Shown: positions 1-8,292, numbered from the stretch's first letter. The stretch: DNA of 23,921 bases from JBEKYD01 sp049509915 (GCA_049509915.1 JBEKZL010000105.1:1-23921), one strand, 5' to 3'. The notes: generated by a model not told the origin, from the sequence alone. Program-made: numbers and translations.

Positions 1-1591
1 CTGTCCCTTTCCCGGCGCGCTCGCTCACCAGGGCGGGAATATCGGTATCGTGCATGTCGATATGCACGAACTCCGGCGGGCCGATCAGCGATGGCGGAAT
101 CAGCGTCAGCGCGTGCGGCCCGTCTGTCTTCAGCGTTGTGAACGGTCCGTTCAGCAGCAGCAGATCGGTGTCCTTGAGAGACGGAAAGGCGGCACGGTCG
201 CGAATCCGGATGTAGCCCTTCACGTCGCTCTCGGTCCGCTCCACCGGGGCCACCTCGAATTCGGGCGTGGTCGCGCTCGCGATCAGCACCTTGCCCCCGC
301 CTTCCGCGTATTGCCGCAGCGCGGCGGGCGCCCAATCGGTGGCGATCGCCACGTCGAAATCGCGCTTGCCCATCCAGTCCAGGTTGTCGGAGACGGCGAA
401 AGGAATGTGCTCCTCGTTCAGGAGCCGGAACATGCCGCGGTACGAGTCCTGGCTATAGGTGCGGCCGGTGCCGGCTGGAGAGCCCAGCAGCACCACGCGC
501 GCGGCGCTGGATTGCTGCACGAAATACTGCTCGTTGGCCGCCGCCCAGCGAAAAATCGGCTTCACCGTTTCCAGCGCCTGGCGATCCTGCAGATCGAGTG
601 TCCCGTTCACCTCGAAGGTGAGCGCGCCGCCCTGCGCCAGGTTTTGCCAGCTCCGCAGCGCAATCTCCTCCCGCGGCACGGTGGCGAATCGCCACCAATA
701 ATCCACGAACTGCATGTTCAGGTTTACCGCCATTTTGCCCGGTTGGCTGTTGCGTGCGCGGTTTACGTTATCGCTGGCTGAATAGGGCCAAAGCGGCAGC
801 GGCCGTGCCACCGCCGTGTTCGATTCCGACATGATGCCGTCGGTCGATTCCTGGACATAATTGAAATAGCCGGCTTCGGGGCGCTTTTCACGGATCAGCC
901 CGCCGATGGCCGCCGCCACCTCCCGCGAGGAGCGGAACATGAACCTCCGGTAATCGTCGTCCGCCGTTTCCGGAACCTCCTTGTGGAACTGCTCGCGGTA
1001 GAGGCGCCGGCATTGGTCGCAGTGGCACAGGCCCACGTAACGGCCGCCATAATCCCGCGACTGGTTGCCGAACATGTTGAAGAACAGTCCGTCCACGTCG
1101 TATTTTTCCAGCGCTTCCGCCAGGATCTTCATCGCCTGGACGCGGTAGTAGCCGCCGTTGATGCAGGTCGAATAGAGTCCGTTGTAAATCACCGGCTCGC
1201 CGTTCGCTTGGCGGAAGAACCATTCCGGATGGGCGCCGAAAACCGCCTTCCGCGTTTTGCTGAAATCGAAGCGGCCCACCACGCGGATCTTGCGCGCGTG
1301 CGCTTCCCTTAGAACATCGCCGAACATGTCGCGCCCCGGCGGCAGATCCGGGCTGGGATAGTGAAACGGGACGGTGGTCGGATAGTATGCGGCAATGCCC
1401 CCCATTCCCTCCAGCAGCACGTTGGCCCGCATATCCGCCAACTCCGCGATCAGCCGCCCCGCGTCGAGCCCCGCGTCGGTCTGCCGCAGGTTGGTCTGCA
1501 CCCATCGGATCGGCTCGCGCATCCACCAGCCTTCCTGGGCGGATGCGGAAACCGCCAGAATTCCCAGCATCGCGAGCGCTTGCTTCAACAT
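1..1591 (-). CDS. Putative secreted glycoside hydrolase (GHL6 / beta-galactosidase-trimerisation type), 3' end cut by window edge
   Basis: The minus-strand frame is open from the ATG at 1589-1591 to base 1, giving about 530 residues without a stop. A short hydrophobic signal peptide ending near ASAQE starts the protein. It is followed by a TIM-barrel-like region with YYPTTVPFHYPSP, VVGRFDFSKT and the segment DGLFFNMFGNQSRDYGG, then a Cys cluster LCHCDQCRRLY (about residues 180-190). This pattern fits the 'hypothetical glycosyl hydrolase 6' group of alpha-amylase-like proteins. The later part (after about residue 350) resembles the Rossmann-like trimerisation domain found in GH42-type beta-galactosidases, with runs such as VLLGSPAGTG and GGGKVLIAS. 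The substrate cannot be told; an extracellular or periplasmic role on a glycan is inferred. The C-terminus lies outside the window. A degraded N-terminus of a related protein lies just upstream. The family call is moderately sure, the activity is not. Confidence 0.75.
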   Translation of the reverse strand, partial: MLKQALAMLGILAVSASAQEGWWMREPIRWVQTNLRQTDAGLDAGRLIAELADMRANVLLEGMGGIAAYYPTTVPFHYPSPDLPPGRDMFGDVLREAHARKIRVVGRFDFSKTRKAVFGAHPEWFFRQANGEPVIYNGLYSTCINGGYYRVQAMKILAEALEKYDVDGLFFNMFGNQSRDYGGRYVGLCHCDQCRRLYREQFHKEVPETADDDYRRFMFRSSREVAAAIGGLIREKRPEAGYFNYVQESTDGIMSESNTAVARPLPLWPYSASDNVNRARNSQPGKMAVNLNMQFVDYWWRFATVPREEIALRSWQNLAQGGALTFEVNGTLDLQDRQALETVKPIFRWAAANEQYFVQQSSAARVVLLGSPAGTGRTYSQDSYRGMFRLLNEEHIPFAVSDNLDWMGKRDFDVAIATDWAPAALRQYAEGGGKVLIASATTPEFEVAPVERTESDVKGYIRIRDRAAFPSLKDTDLLLLNGPFTTLKTDGPHALTLIPPSLIGPPEFVHIDMHDTDIPALVSERAGKGT

Positions 1592-1603
1592 AGGGGGAGC
1601 TTT

Positions 1604-1771
1604 CTACGTCACGGTATCCGAAGGGGTACGGCTGAGGTAATCCAACCAGAGGTGCGGGTCGCGGTTGCCGGGGTCGTTCTCCGCCAGCGCCGGTCGCGCC
1701 CGGCGCATCGGGCGTTGGTACCACGCGCCCGTGGCCGCGGATTGTTGCAGAAAATCCCCTCTGCCTGACAT
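1604..1771 (-). pseudogene. Fossil N-terminus of a paralogous GHL6-type protein
   Basis: A 55-codon minus-strand frame begins MSGRGDFLQQSAATGAW and continues with YQRPMRRARPALAENDPG and PHLWLDYLSRTPSDTV before a TAG. This closely resembles the start of Tat-exported GHL6-type proteins of Acidobacteria, which from memory begin with an RRxFL signal, WYxxPMRRxQ, a DDPG turn and FWLDYxxRxxSDA, and then run on for several hundred residues. Here the frame stops where the conserved barrel should begin, and 12 bases later the complete gene of a related family starts. It therefore looks like a truncated paralogue left after deletion or recombination. The Tat motif is also degraded (GRGDF instead of RRDF). 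Whether the short peptide is still made is unknown. Confidence 0.55.
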
Positions 1772-1898
1772 TTGGCATTCCGTCCTGGCAATCCAGTGTT
1801 TCAGCCAGTATACATCGAGTCGGCCATCCGCGGACGGAATGGTACTAAACGGGTGACTCGGATTCGGATCTTGAAGTCCGCAGTTTGTAAAATGGGGC

Positions 1899-2396
1899 AT
1901 GCGTTCTCTGAAGTGGAGTACATCGCACGCCGTGTTTGTCACGGAAATCGATGACGAGCACAAGGAGATCTTCGAAGCGCTCTCCGGTCTCCAAGCGGCC
2001 ATCTCCAGCCCGCGGCCGTCGCCGGAGATCGGCAAACTGACCGAGCGCCTGATCGCTTCCATCGTCGGGCATTTCGCTCACGAGGAACGGCTCATGCGCG
2101 CCGCCCTTTACAGCTCAAGAAACTGGCATAAACGGCAGCACGATGCGGCAAAACGGAGGGTAGGACAATTCGTCCTCCAAATTGAGCGGGGGGATCCCAA
2201 AGCCGGGGTCGAGTTAGTCGGGTACCTGACGGCTTGGCTCCGCGATCACACGCGCCTGGCGGATCGAATGCTGGGGGCCTTCCTCCGCAACCACCGGCGC
2301 GTCTGCAAGATGACCTTTCGGGCCGGTACCCAACCGGCGGAATCGCGCGATTGGGTCGACGCCAACGGCGAAAGAATCGACCCGCTCGCCAAGTGA
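1899..2396 (+). CDS. Hemerythrin-domain protein (bacteriohemerythrin)
   Basis: This 165-residue soluble protein would bind O2 reversibly at a non-heme di-iron site. All seven ligand positions of the family are present with canonical spacing: H21 (in DEHKE), H58 and E62 (HFAHEE), H77 and H81 (HKRQH), H117 and D122 (DHTRLAD). The numbering agrees with that of characterised bacteriohemerythrins to within one residue. The protein is about 30 residues longer than a minimal single-domain hemerythrin, with a basic tail (LRNHRRVCKM) and an acidic end (WVDANGERIDPLAK). No signal peptide or transmembrane segment is visible, so it should be cytoplasmic. The start at 1899 has GGGG just upstream and gives a normal N-terminus with the family Trp at position 6. 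It lies 113 bp before the PQQ/heme-c dehydrogenase on the same strand. A role in O2 supply or sensing, or iron handling, is inference. Confidence 0.9.
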   Translation: MRSLKWSTSHAVFVTEIDDEHKEIFEALSGLQAAISSPRPSPEIGKLTERLIASIVGHFAHEERLMRAALYSSRNWHKRQHDAAKRRVGQFVLQIERGDPKAGVELVGYLTAWLRDHTRLADRMLGAFLRNHRRVCKMTFRAGTQPAESRDWVDANGERIDPLAK

Positions 2397-2509
2397 GGTT
2401 TTGACGTCTGCGGACCACTCTGGCAAACTCCTTCTCGGGAGCCGTTATATTAAATTGGTTGTAGTCAGGCCAGCCGTTCTCTGGCTCCAATTGAGAATCC
2501 GGAGGGAAA

Positions 2510-4288
2510 ATGTACCGTCTCGCCAGGTTGATCTTGATAAGCGCCGGCGTTTCGATGGCGCAAGAGGGTACCCGTGTCTATATCGCCCACTGCCAGCAGT
2601 GTCACGATCAAAACAGCGATGCGCATGCTCCGCTGGCGGAAGCGTTAGCGACCAAACCCTGGGAAGCCATTCTCAAATCGCTTGAAACCGGCGCCATGCG
2701 GGCCCAGGGAGCCCAACTCACGCCTGAAGAGCGTCGTGCGGTGGCGCGTTATCTGGGGAAAGCCGGACCTTCCATCGTCCCGTCGATGACCGGGTATTGT
2801 CCTGCCGGCGCCAAGCCGAAGTCCGGCGTTTCCACCTGGAACGGTTGGAGCCCCGATGAACGCAATACGCGCTACCAGCCGGCCGACGCGGCAGGTCTGA
2901 CAGCGGAACAGGTCCCGTCTCTCAAACTCAAATGGGCCTTCGGGTTCCCGGACACGATTACTGCCTATGGCCAACCCACCGTGGTGAGTGGGCGGGTCTA
3001 CACGGGCAGCAACGATGGCACCGTGTACGCGATCGATGCCGAATCCGGTTGCCTTTACTGGAGCTACCAGGCAAAAGCCATGGTTCGCGACGCGGTGATC
3101 GTCGGTCCTGGCCCGCGCGCCTACTTTGGAGACCTCGAATCCAATTTCTATGCGCTCGACGCAGACACGGGGAAGCTCATTTGGCAGAAGAAGCTGGACG
3201 ACCAGGCGTTCACCCGCATTACGGGTACGGCCAAGCTCTACGACGGCCGCCTCTACGTGCCCATCTCGTCGCAGGAAGAGAACGCCGGCGCCAATCCTTT
3301 CTATTCCTGCTGCACATTCCGCGGGAATATCGTCGCCCTGAACGCCAGCGATGGCTCACTCCTCTGGAAAACCTATACCGTTCCCGAGGCAAAGCCCACC
3401 TGGAAAAGCGCCGCGGGCATCCAGTTTTACGGGCCCTCGGGCGCCACCATCTGGTCTTCGCCCACGCTCGATCTGAAGCGGAAGCTGTTGTACGTCGCCA
3501 CTGGCAACGGGTATTCCGACCCGGACATAAATACGGCCGACGCGATTATTGCCATGGACATGGCGACCGGGGCGATCCGTTGGACCCGGCAGGCGTCTCC
3601 CGACATGTTCAATTGGGATTGCGGCGGGAGAGGCGCGCAAGGACCGCAAAAGGGAAATTGTCCCGAAAAGGCCGGCACGGACGTGGATTTCGGGGCTTCG
3701 CCCATTCTCGTGGATCTCGACGACGGCCGCCAGATGATTCTCGCTGGCCAGAAATCGGCCGTCGTCTGGGGATTCGATCCGGACCAGCAGGGCAAGACAG
3801 TGTGGCAGACGCGCATCGGCAAAGGGGGCCCGGGCGGTGGGATTCAATGGGGAATCGCTTATAGTCCTGCCGATAGGCTGGTATTTGCGCCTTTGGCCGA
3901 CTCGGTTCGCGGCGATCCGCTTGCGGGAGGAGGGCTCTTCGCCCTGGATGCGGCGACGGGTAAGCTTGTCTGGCATACCCCGCCGCCCAAGCCGTCGTGC
4001 GCGGGCCGGCGTGGTTGTTCGGGCGCCCAACGTTCGCCGCCCACCGTCATTCCGGGGGTGGTTTTCTCCCCGTCCATGGACGGGCACATCCGCGCGTATC
4101 GAATCAAGAACGGCGAGATCGTTTGGGACTACGACGCCGTCAGGGACTACACCACAGTCAATGGCATTCCCGGCCGGGGTGGATCATTCAGCGCCACTGG
4201 CCCCGTGGTCGTGGATGGTCTGCTTTATGTGAACTCGGGTTACTCGAGCATGCCAGGCAATGTCCTGCTCGCGTTTAGCGTCAAATAA
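2510..4288 (+). CDS. PQQ-binding beta-propeller dehydrogenase with N-terminal cytochrome c domain (PVA-dehydrogenase-like)
   Basis: The 592-residue protein starts with a short signal-like segment (LARLILISAGVSMAQ), then a small cytochrome c domain with heme motif C28QQCH32 and a probable axial Met63. From about residue 100 it is a quinoprotein beta-propeller with repeated blades (GSNDGTVYAIDAESG, ALDADTGKLIWQ, LYVATGNGYSDP, FALDAATGKLVWH). An adjacent Cys pair, SCCTFRGN, sits at about residues 267-268. The heme-first, PQQ-second order is that of cytochrome-type polyvinyl-alcohol dehydrogenases; typical quinohemoprotein alcohol dehydrogenases carry the heme domain at the C-terminus. It should oxidise an alcohol or sugar in the periplasm and pass electrons through heme c. 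The substrate is unknown. A GGAGGG lies 3 nt before the ATG. No PQQ biosynthesis genes are in the window. The next gene, an exported reductase, lies about 100 bp downstream. Confidence 0.88.
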   Translation: MYRLARLILISAGVSMAQEGTRVYIAHCQQCHDQNSDAHAPLAEALATKPWEAILKSLETGAMRAQGAQLTPEERRAVARYLGKAGPSIVPSMTGYCPAGAKPKSGVSTWNGWSPDERNTRYQPADAAGLTAEQVPSLKLKWAFGFPDTITAYGQPTVVSGRVYTGSNDGTVYAIDAESGCLYWSYQAKAMVRDAVIVGPGPRAYFGDLESNFYALDADTGKLIWQKKLDDQAFTRITGTAKLYDGRLYVPISSQEENAGANPFYSCCTFRGNIVALNASDGSLLWKTYTVPEAKPTWKSAAGIQFYGPSGATIWSSPTLDLKRKLLYVATGNGYSDPDINTADAIIAMDMATGAIRWTRQASPDMFNWDCGGRGAQGPQKGNCPEKAGTDVDFGASPILVDLDDGRQMILAGQKSAVVWGFDPDQQGKTVWQTRIGKGGPGGGIQWGIAYSPADRLVFAPLADSVRGDPLAGGGLFALDAATGKLVWHTPPPKPSCAGRRGCSGAQRSPPTVIPGVVFSPSMDGHIRAYRIKNGEIVWDYDAVRDYTTVNGIPGRGGSFSATGPVVVDGLLYVNSGYSSMPGNVLLAFSVK

Positions 4289-4292
4289 ATGG

Positions 4293-4310
4293 TTCGAGTC
4301 CGAGCCGCGA
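4293..4310. repeat. 18-bp repeat copy 1 (second copy at 18580-18597)
   Basis: The 18-mer TTCGAGTCCGAGCCGCGA begins 5 bp after the dehydrogenase stop and recurs identically at 18580-18597, just behind the terminator of the TonB-receptor pseudogene. Both copies sit directly 3' of a gene end, which suggests a dispersed intergenic element. The sequences diverge after the 18-mer. Confidence 0.6.
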
Positions 4311-4324
4311 TGGTCAGGGAGCGT

Positions 4325-4351
4325 TTGCGCGCTTTCATGGCGCGCTACAAT
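4325..4351 (+). promoter_or_regulatory. Possible sigma-70-like promoter for the aldo/keto reductase
   Basis: TTGCGC (4325-4330) and TACAAT (4346-4351) are separated by 15 bp and lie about 40 bp before the ATG at 4391. The -10 fits well, while the -35 and the spacing are poor. It suggests the reductase may be transcribed on its own. Confidence 0.3.
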
Positions 4352-4390
4352 TTTAGTCAGCGGCAACACAGTAACTGTCAAGGAGGGGCA

Positions 4391-5365
4391 ATGAGCATTT
4401 CACGACGCGAATTCATCGGAACGGCGGCGGCTGCCGGCGTGGCGGCCGGAGCACCCGCCGGTATCGGTAATACGCCGCTGCCTACGCGTGTTTTGGGCAG
4501 GACAGGCGCGCACGTATCGATTTTGGCATTCGGCGCCGGCAGCCGCTTCCTGAGTTATACCGAAGAAGACAAGGCGGTGGCCGCGCTCACCCGGGCGCTC
4601 GACCTGGGCATCACCTACATCGATACCTCCGACGACTACGGCAGCGAACACTTGTCGGAACGGCGCGTCGGCATCGCCATCAAGGGACGCCGCGACAAGC
4701 TCTTTCTGGCCACCAAGCTGACCAGCCGCGACGGCAACGAGTCCCAGCGCATTGTGGAAAAGAGCCTCAAGGCGCTGCAGGTAGACCGCCTGGACCTGCT
4801 GCACATCCACTCGCTCACCACCGCTGAAGACCTGGCGGCGATTGAAGCCAAGGGTGGACCGCTCGATCAGATACTGAAACTGCGCGACCAGAAAGTGACC
4901 CGCTTTATCGGTATCACCAGCCACGCCGATCCGGCGGTACTCAAGACGGCTCTGGAGCGGCATGACTTCGACTGCGCGCAGATGGCGCTCAACGCCGGCA
5001 CGGTGTCCATGATGGGCGGCCAGCACGGGATGGTTCCCGATCCGGGTGTCGGGTCGAGCTTCGAAACCCTGGCCCTGCCGGTGGCAGTCCGCAAGAAGGT
5101 GGGAGTGCTGGCGATCAAGGCCTTCGCGCAGGAAGCGCTGATCGGCCAGGCCCCCGTGGAAAAGCTGCTCTACTACACGCTCTCGCTGCCGGTGACCGCG
5201 GCCGTGGTAGGGATGCCCAAGTTGGAGCATATCGACCACAATGCGCGGCTCGCGAGCGCATTCAAGCCACTGCCCGCCGGGGAGATGCGACAGATGTCGG
5301 GAATGTTGTCGGAGAAGAACAAGCGGGCGCTGGATCGCTTCTTCCTCGATCACGTGGACGGGTAG
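4391..5365 (+). CDS. Tat-exported aldo/keto reductase family protein
   Basis: The chosen ATG at 4391 follows AGGAGGGG at 4381-4388 and begins MSISRREFIGTAAAAG, a twin-arginine signal. An in-frame ATG at 4289 is unlikely because it would put the signal internally. The 324-residue product then has the aldo/keto reductase barrel: TRVLGRTGAHVSILAFG, the catalytic block YIDTSDDYG (D78, Y83), Lys109 in LATKL, and His140 in DLLHIHS, matching the Asp-Tyr-Lys-His tetrad. Members reduce carbonyls with NADPH, but Tat export implies a cofactor-loaded or folded periplasmic enzyme. Its substrate is unknown. The gene converges with the multicopper oxidase with a 10-bp gap and no obvious terminator between. 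A link with the preceding dehydrogenase is possible but unproven. Confidence 0.88.
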   Translation: MSISRREFIGTAAAAGVAAGAPAGIGNTPLPTRVLGRTGAHVSILAFGAGSRFLSYTEEDKAVAALTRALDLGITYIDTSDDYGSEHLSERRVGIAIKGRRDKLFLATKLTSRDGNESQRIVEKSLKALQVDRLDLLHIHSLTTAEDLAAIEAKGGPLDQILKLRDQKVTRFIGITSHADPAVLKTALERHDFDCAQMALNAGTVSMMGGQHGMVPDPGVGSSFETLALPVAVRKKVGVLAIKAFAQEALIGQAPVEKLLYYTLSLPVTAAVVGMPKLEHIDHNARLASAFKPLPAGEMRQMSGMLSEKNKRALDRFFLDHVDG

Positions 5366-5375
5366 CAACGCTACT

Positions 5376-6767
5376 CTACCCATGCGCGTGCTTCATCCCC
5401 GTGCCCGGCGCATCCACATATTCCAGCAGTGTCATGAATCCGTAATCCATGTGGATCTGCATGTGGCAGTGAAACAGCGACGGCCCGGGGTGATTCGCCA
5501 CCAGGTGTACTTCCACTTGCGTACGCGGCTGCACGTTCACCACGTCTTTGAGTATCCCCGCCGCCGGCTTGCCGGCCACGCTGACTAACTCGAACGAGTG
5601 ACGGTGTAAGTGTATCGGGTGGGCATCGTCGCTTCGATTATCGAAGATCAGCCGGTACTTTCCGTTGGTCCGGACGCGGATGGGATCGGTCTTGGGGTAT
5701 TCCTTACCATTGATGGTCCAATGGTCCACCCAGCGGTTGCCGGCCCACTTGTTCTTGAACACCAGCGGAATTCGTTCGTCCGGTTCGGGCGCTGTCCCGC
5801 CGCCACCGAATTGAGTGTAATCCCAAGTCTGGTTGGGTGGCGCGGCCCACTGCGGCTCGCCTGACCGGCCGGCGTACTCCACCACGGTCCCGAGGCCCAG
5901 CCTGCGGGTCTTCTCATCCACCTCGCCGAGCGTCCATACGCCCGGTCGATTCATCTCGACCATGGCGTCGATTCGCTCCGCCGCCGCCAGTTCCAACACG
6001 TCGACCTCGCGCCGCGTCGGCACCGGGTTGCCATCGAGAGCGATTACCTGGAAGCGGTGCCCCGCGAGCGCCAGCCGATGAGTCATGGTGGCATTCGCGT
6101 TGAGGATGCGGAACAGCACCCGCTCGCCCGGCTTCACCCGAACAGGCTCGCCACCGCCCAGCGCATGGCTGTTGACGGTGAAAGCGCCATAGTTCACTTC
6201 GAGCGTGCCTTCGCTGCCTTCTCCAGGGCCGCCCATCGGGCTTAGGTACGGATTCCAGCCGTGCAGCGCCAGGAAGACCTCCCGGTCGTAGCGCCCCGGT
6301 TCGGCCTTCGGCACGATCTGCAGAAGCCCGAATTGGCCGGTGTAGGTGGCGCGATGCAGATCGCGGCCGGCGTAGATATGGGAATGATACCAGCGCGTGC
6401 CGGCCGGCTCCGGGGTGAAGGTGATCGTGCGGCGGCTGTGCGGCGGCACGAATGGGGTTCCCTCTTCGGCTGATCCGTCCACTTCGGGCGGAATGAACAA
6501 CCCGTGCCAATGCACCAGTTCCGGAATCGCGGTGTCGTTGTACACTGCGGCGGTAACGGGCCGCCCCTCGTCGAGCCGCAGCGGCGGCCCCGGAAACGAG
6601 CCATTGTAGCCGGTGGTCTTGACGAACCGTTTGGGCGCGATCTCCACTTCCACCGAGCCGATGCGCAGGGTGAAATCCACCGGCCCTTCGGCCGGCTGGC
6701 CAACCAGCGCGCGTCCGCCCGCCGCTGCCAGGGCCGCCAGAAATCCGCGGCGGTTCAAGTCTCGCAT
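5376..6767 (-). CDS. Tat-exported multicopper oxidase (laccase-like)
   Basis: The 463-residue protein starts MRDLNRRGFLAALAAAGG, a twin-arginine signal for export of a folded copper protein. Its four copper motifs are intact: HWHG (86-89), WYHSH (126-130), HPIHLHRHSF near residue 385, and HCHMQIHMDYGFM (433-445). The Cys434 motif supplies the type-1 copper ligands. The axial type-1 position, Met in CueO, is Phe444 here, followed by Met445. Members oxidise phenols or metal ions and reduce O2 to water. No Met-rich insert typical of CueO is visible. The three cupredoxin domains fit the normal length for the family. It is divergent from uxaC, and a TATAAT box 8 nt before the ATG without a Shine-Dalgarno suggests a nearly leaderless mRNA. 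The substrate is unknown; aromatic or lignin-derived compounds would fit the neighbourhood. Confidence 0.92.
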   Translation of the reverse strand: MRDLNRRGFLAALAAAGGRALVGQPAEGPVDFTLRIGSVEVEIAPKRFVKTTGYNGSFPGPPLRLDEGRPVTAAVYNDTAIPELVHWHGLFIPPEVDGSAEEGTPFVPPHSRRTITFTPEPAGTRWYHSHIYAGRDLHRATYTGQFGLLQIVPKAEPGRYDREVFLALHGWNPYLSPMGGPGEGSEGTLEVNYGAFTVNSHALGGGEPVRVKPGERVLFRILNANATMTHRLALAGHRFQVIALDGNPVPTRREVDVLELAAAERIDAMVEMNRPGVWTLGEVDEKTRRLGLGTVVEYAGRSGEPQWAAPPNQTWDYTQFGGGGTAPEPDERIPLVFKNKWAGNRWVDHWTINGKEYPKTDPIRVRTNGKYRLIFDNRSDDAHPIHLHRHSFELVSVAGKPAAGILKDVVNVQPRTQVEVHLVANHPGPSLFHCHMQIHMDYGFMTLLEYVDAPGTGMKHAHG

Positions 6768-6775
6768 GCGGCTTC

Positions 6776-6781
6776 ATTATA
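6776..6781 (-). promoter_or_regulatory. TATAAT box of the multicopper oxidase
   Basis: Read on minus, TATAAT ends 8 nt before the oxidase ATG, in an otherwise GC-rich 117-bp divergent spacer. No good -35 hexamer is visible at 17 bp and no Shine-Dalgarno lies between. Initiation here would give an mRNA with almost no leader. Confidence 0.4.
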
Positions 6782-6884
6782 AAGCCCGGCGCCCGGAGCC
6801 GGACTCGGAAGCGACTTCGCGCGCCGCATGTTATGCTGCTTGCTTTCGTTGCCGAATGCGCCGTTCGCGCAGGGGTGAATGCCA

Positions 6885-8291
6885 ATGTCTTTTGTCCACG
6901 ACGACTTCCTGTTGAGATCCGCCTCGGCCCGCCGTCTGTATCACGAATTCGCCGAAGACCAGCCCATTCTGGATTACCACTGCCACCTCCCGCCCCAGGA
7001 TGTCGCCGCCAACCGCCGCTTCGGCAATCTGTTCGAAATCTGGCTGGAAGGCGACCACTATAAATGGCGGGCCATGCGAGCCAATGGCGTCGGCGAAACT
7101 TATTGCACGGGCGATGTTCCACCCAACGAAAAGTTCCTCGCCTGGGCCCGCACCGTTCCCTTCACCGTGCGCAATCCGCTGTACCACTGGACCCACCTTG
7201 AGCTGAAACGCTATTTCGGCATCGATGAGCTGCTGGATGAATTGAGCGCCGCGCGCATCTGGAATACCGCTAACGAACAGCTCGCCACCGAGGCGTTGAG
7301 CGCCCACGGGATCCTGGCAAGATTCCACGTCCGCGCCCTCTGTACCACGGACGACCCCACCGACGACCTCGCCGAGCATAAGACCATTGCCGCCTCTGGA
7401 CTCAAGACCAAGGTCTTTCCCTGCTTCCGTCCCGACAAGGCCCTTAACGTCCACTTGCCCGAGGCGTTCAATCCCTGGGTGGATCGGCTGGCCGCCGTTA
7501 GCAATATCGATATCGGCAAGTTCAGCGAATTCATTGCCGCCCTCAAGCAACGCCACGGCTTCTTCCACCAGATGGGCGGCAGACTCTCCGACCACGGCCT
7601 GAACCAGGCTTTCGCCGACTTTCCGGGCGAAGCCGAAGCCGCCGCTATCTTTGCCAATGCCCGCTACGGCCAGGCCGCCTCGCCGGCCGAACACAGCCGC
7701 TTCGCCTCCTATCTGATGCTGGAATTCGGCCGGTGGGACGCCGAAAAGGGTTGGACCAAACAGCTTCACTTGGGCGCGCGCCGGAGCAACAATACCCGCC
7801 GCCTCCAGCAGCTTGGCCCCGATACCGGCTTCGATTCCATCGGCGATTGGCCCCAGGCCGATGCCCTGGCCCAATACCTGGACCGGCTCGACCAAGACAG
7901 TGCCCTGCCCAAAATTGTCCTCTACAATCTGAACCCCGCCGACGACTACGCCCTGGCCACTATGATCGGCAACTTCCAGGACGGCTCGGTCGCGGGCAAG
8001 ATCCAGTTCGGCTCCGGCTGGTGGTTTCTCGACCAGAAGGAAGCCATGACGTGGCAGATGAATGCTCTATCCAACTGCGGCTTGATCTCGCGCTTCATCG
8101 GCATGCTCACCGATTCCCGCTCTTTCATGTCTTACCCGCGGCACGAGTATTTCCGCCGCGTACTCTCGAACCTTTTCGGAGACGACATGGAGAGTGGCGA
8201 GCTTCCCGACAGCTTCGAACTCGTCGGCCCTATCGTCCGTAACATTTGCTACGCCAACGCCCACCGGTTCCTTGGCTTGGACGTCGACTGA
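6885..8291 (+). CDS. uxaC: Uronate isomerase (glucuronate/galacturonate isomerase)
   Basis: The product interconverts D-glucuronate with D-fructuronate and D-galacturonate with D-tagaturonate, the first cytoplasmic step of hexuronate catabolism. The sequence aligns along its whole length with E. coli UxaC as I remember it: DQPILDYHCHLPPQ, GDHYKWRAMRANGV, NPLYHWTHLELKRYFGI, TTDDPTDDL, QLHLGARRSNNTR, GFDSIGDWP, QFGSGWWFLDQKE, GMLTDSRSFMSYPRHEYFRR and IVRNICYANA. The HCH motif near residue 29 gives metal ligands of the amidohydrolase fold. The 468-residue length is normal. An ATG at 6879 is also in frame, but AGGGG at 6871-6875 is better spaced for 6885. No uxaB/uxuB, kduI or transporter is adjacent. 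Together with the CE15-type esterase this supports uronic-acid use from hemicellulose or pectin. Confidence 0.97.
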   Translation: MSFVHDDFLLRSASARRLYHEFAEDQPILDYHCHLPPQDVAANRRFGNLFEIWLEGDHYKWRAMRANGVGETYCTGDVPPNEKFLAWARTVPFTVRNPLYHWTHLELKRYFGIDELLDELSAARIWNTANEQLATEALSAHGILARFHVRALCTTDDPTDDLAEHKTIAASGLKTKVFPCFRPDKALNVHLPEAFNPWVDRLAAVSNIDIGKFSEFIAALKQRHGFFHQMGGRLSDHGLNQAFADFPGEAEAAAIFANARYGQAASPAEHSRFASYLMLEFGRWDAEKGWTKQLHLGARRSNNTRRLQQLGPDTGFDSIGDWPQADALAQYLDRLDQDSALPKIVLYNLNPADDYALATMIGNFQDGSVAGKIQFGSGWWFLDQKEAMTWQMNALSNCGLISRFIGMLTDSRSFMSYPRHEYFRRVLSNLFGDDMESGELPDSFELVGPIVRNICYANAHRFLGLDVD

Positions 8292-8292
8292 G

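Noticed and set aside
50..1778. Plus- and minus-strand frames overlapping the first gene (for example 50-781 plus and 888-1778 minus)
   Set aside because: They are Arg/Pro-rich shadows. The continuous minus frame from 1591 to 1 has a signal peptide and recognisable glycosidase-type motifs.
6831..7895. 354-residue minus-strand frame within uxaC
   Set aside because: It is antisense to a gene that matches UxaC over its full length, and no domain is recognisable.
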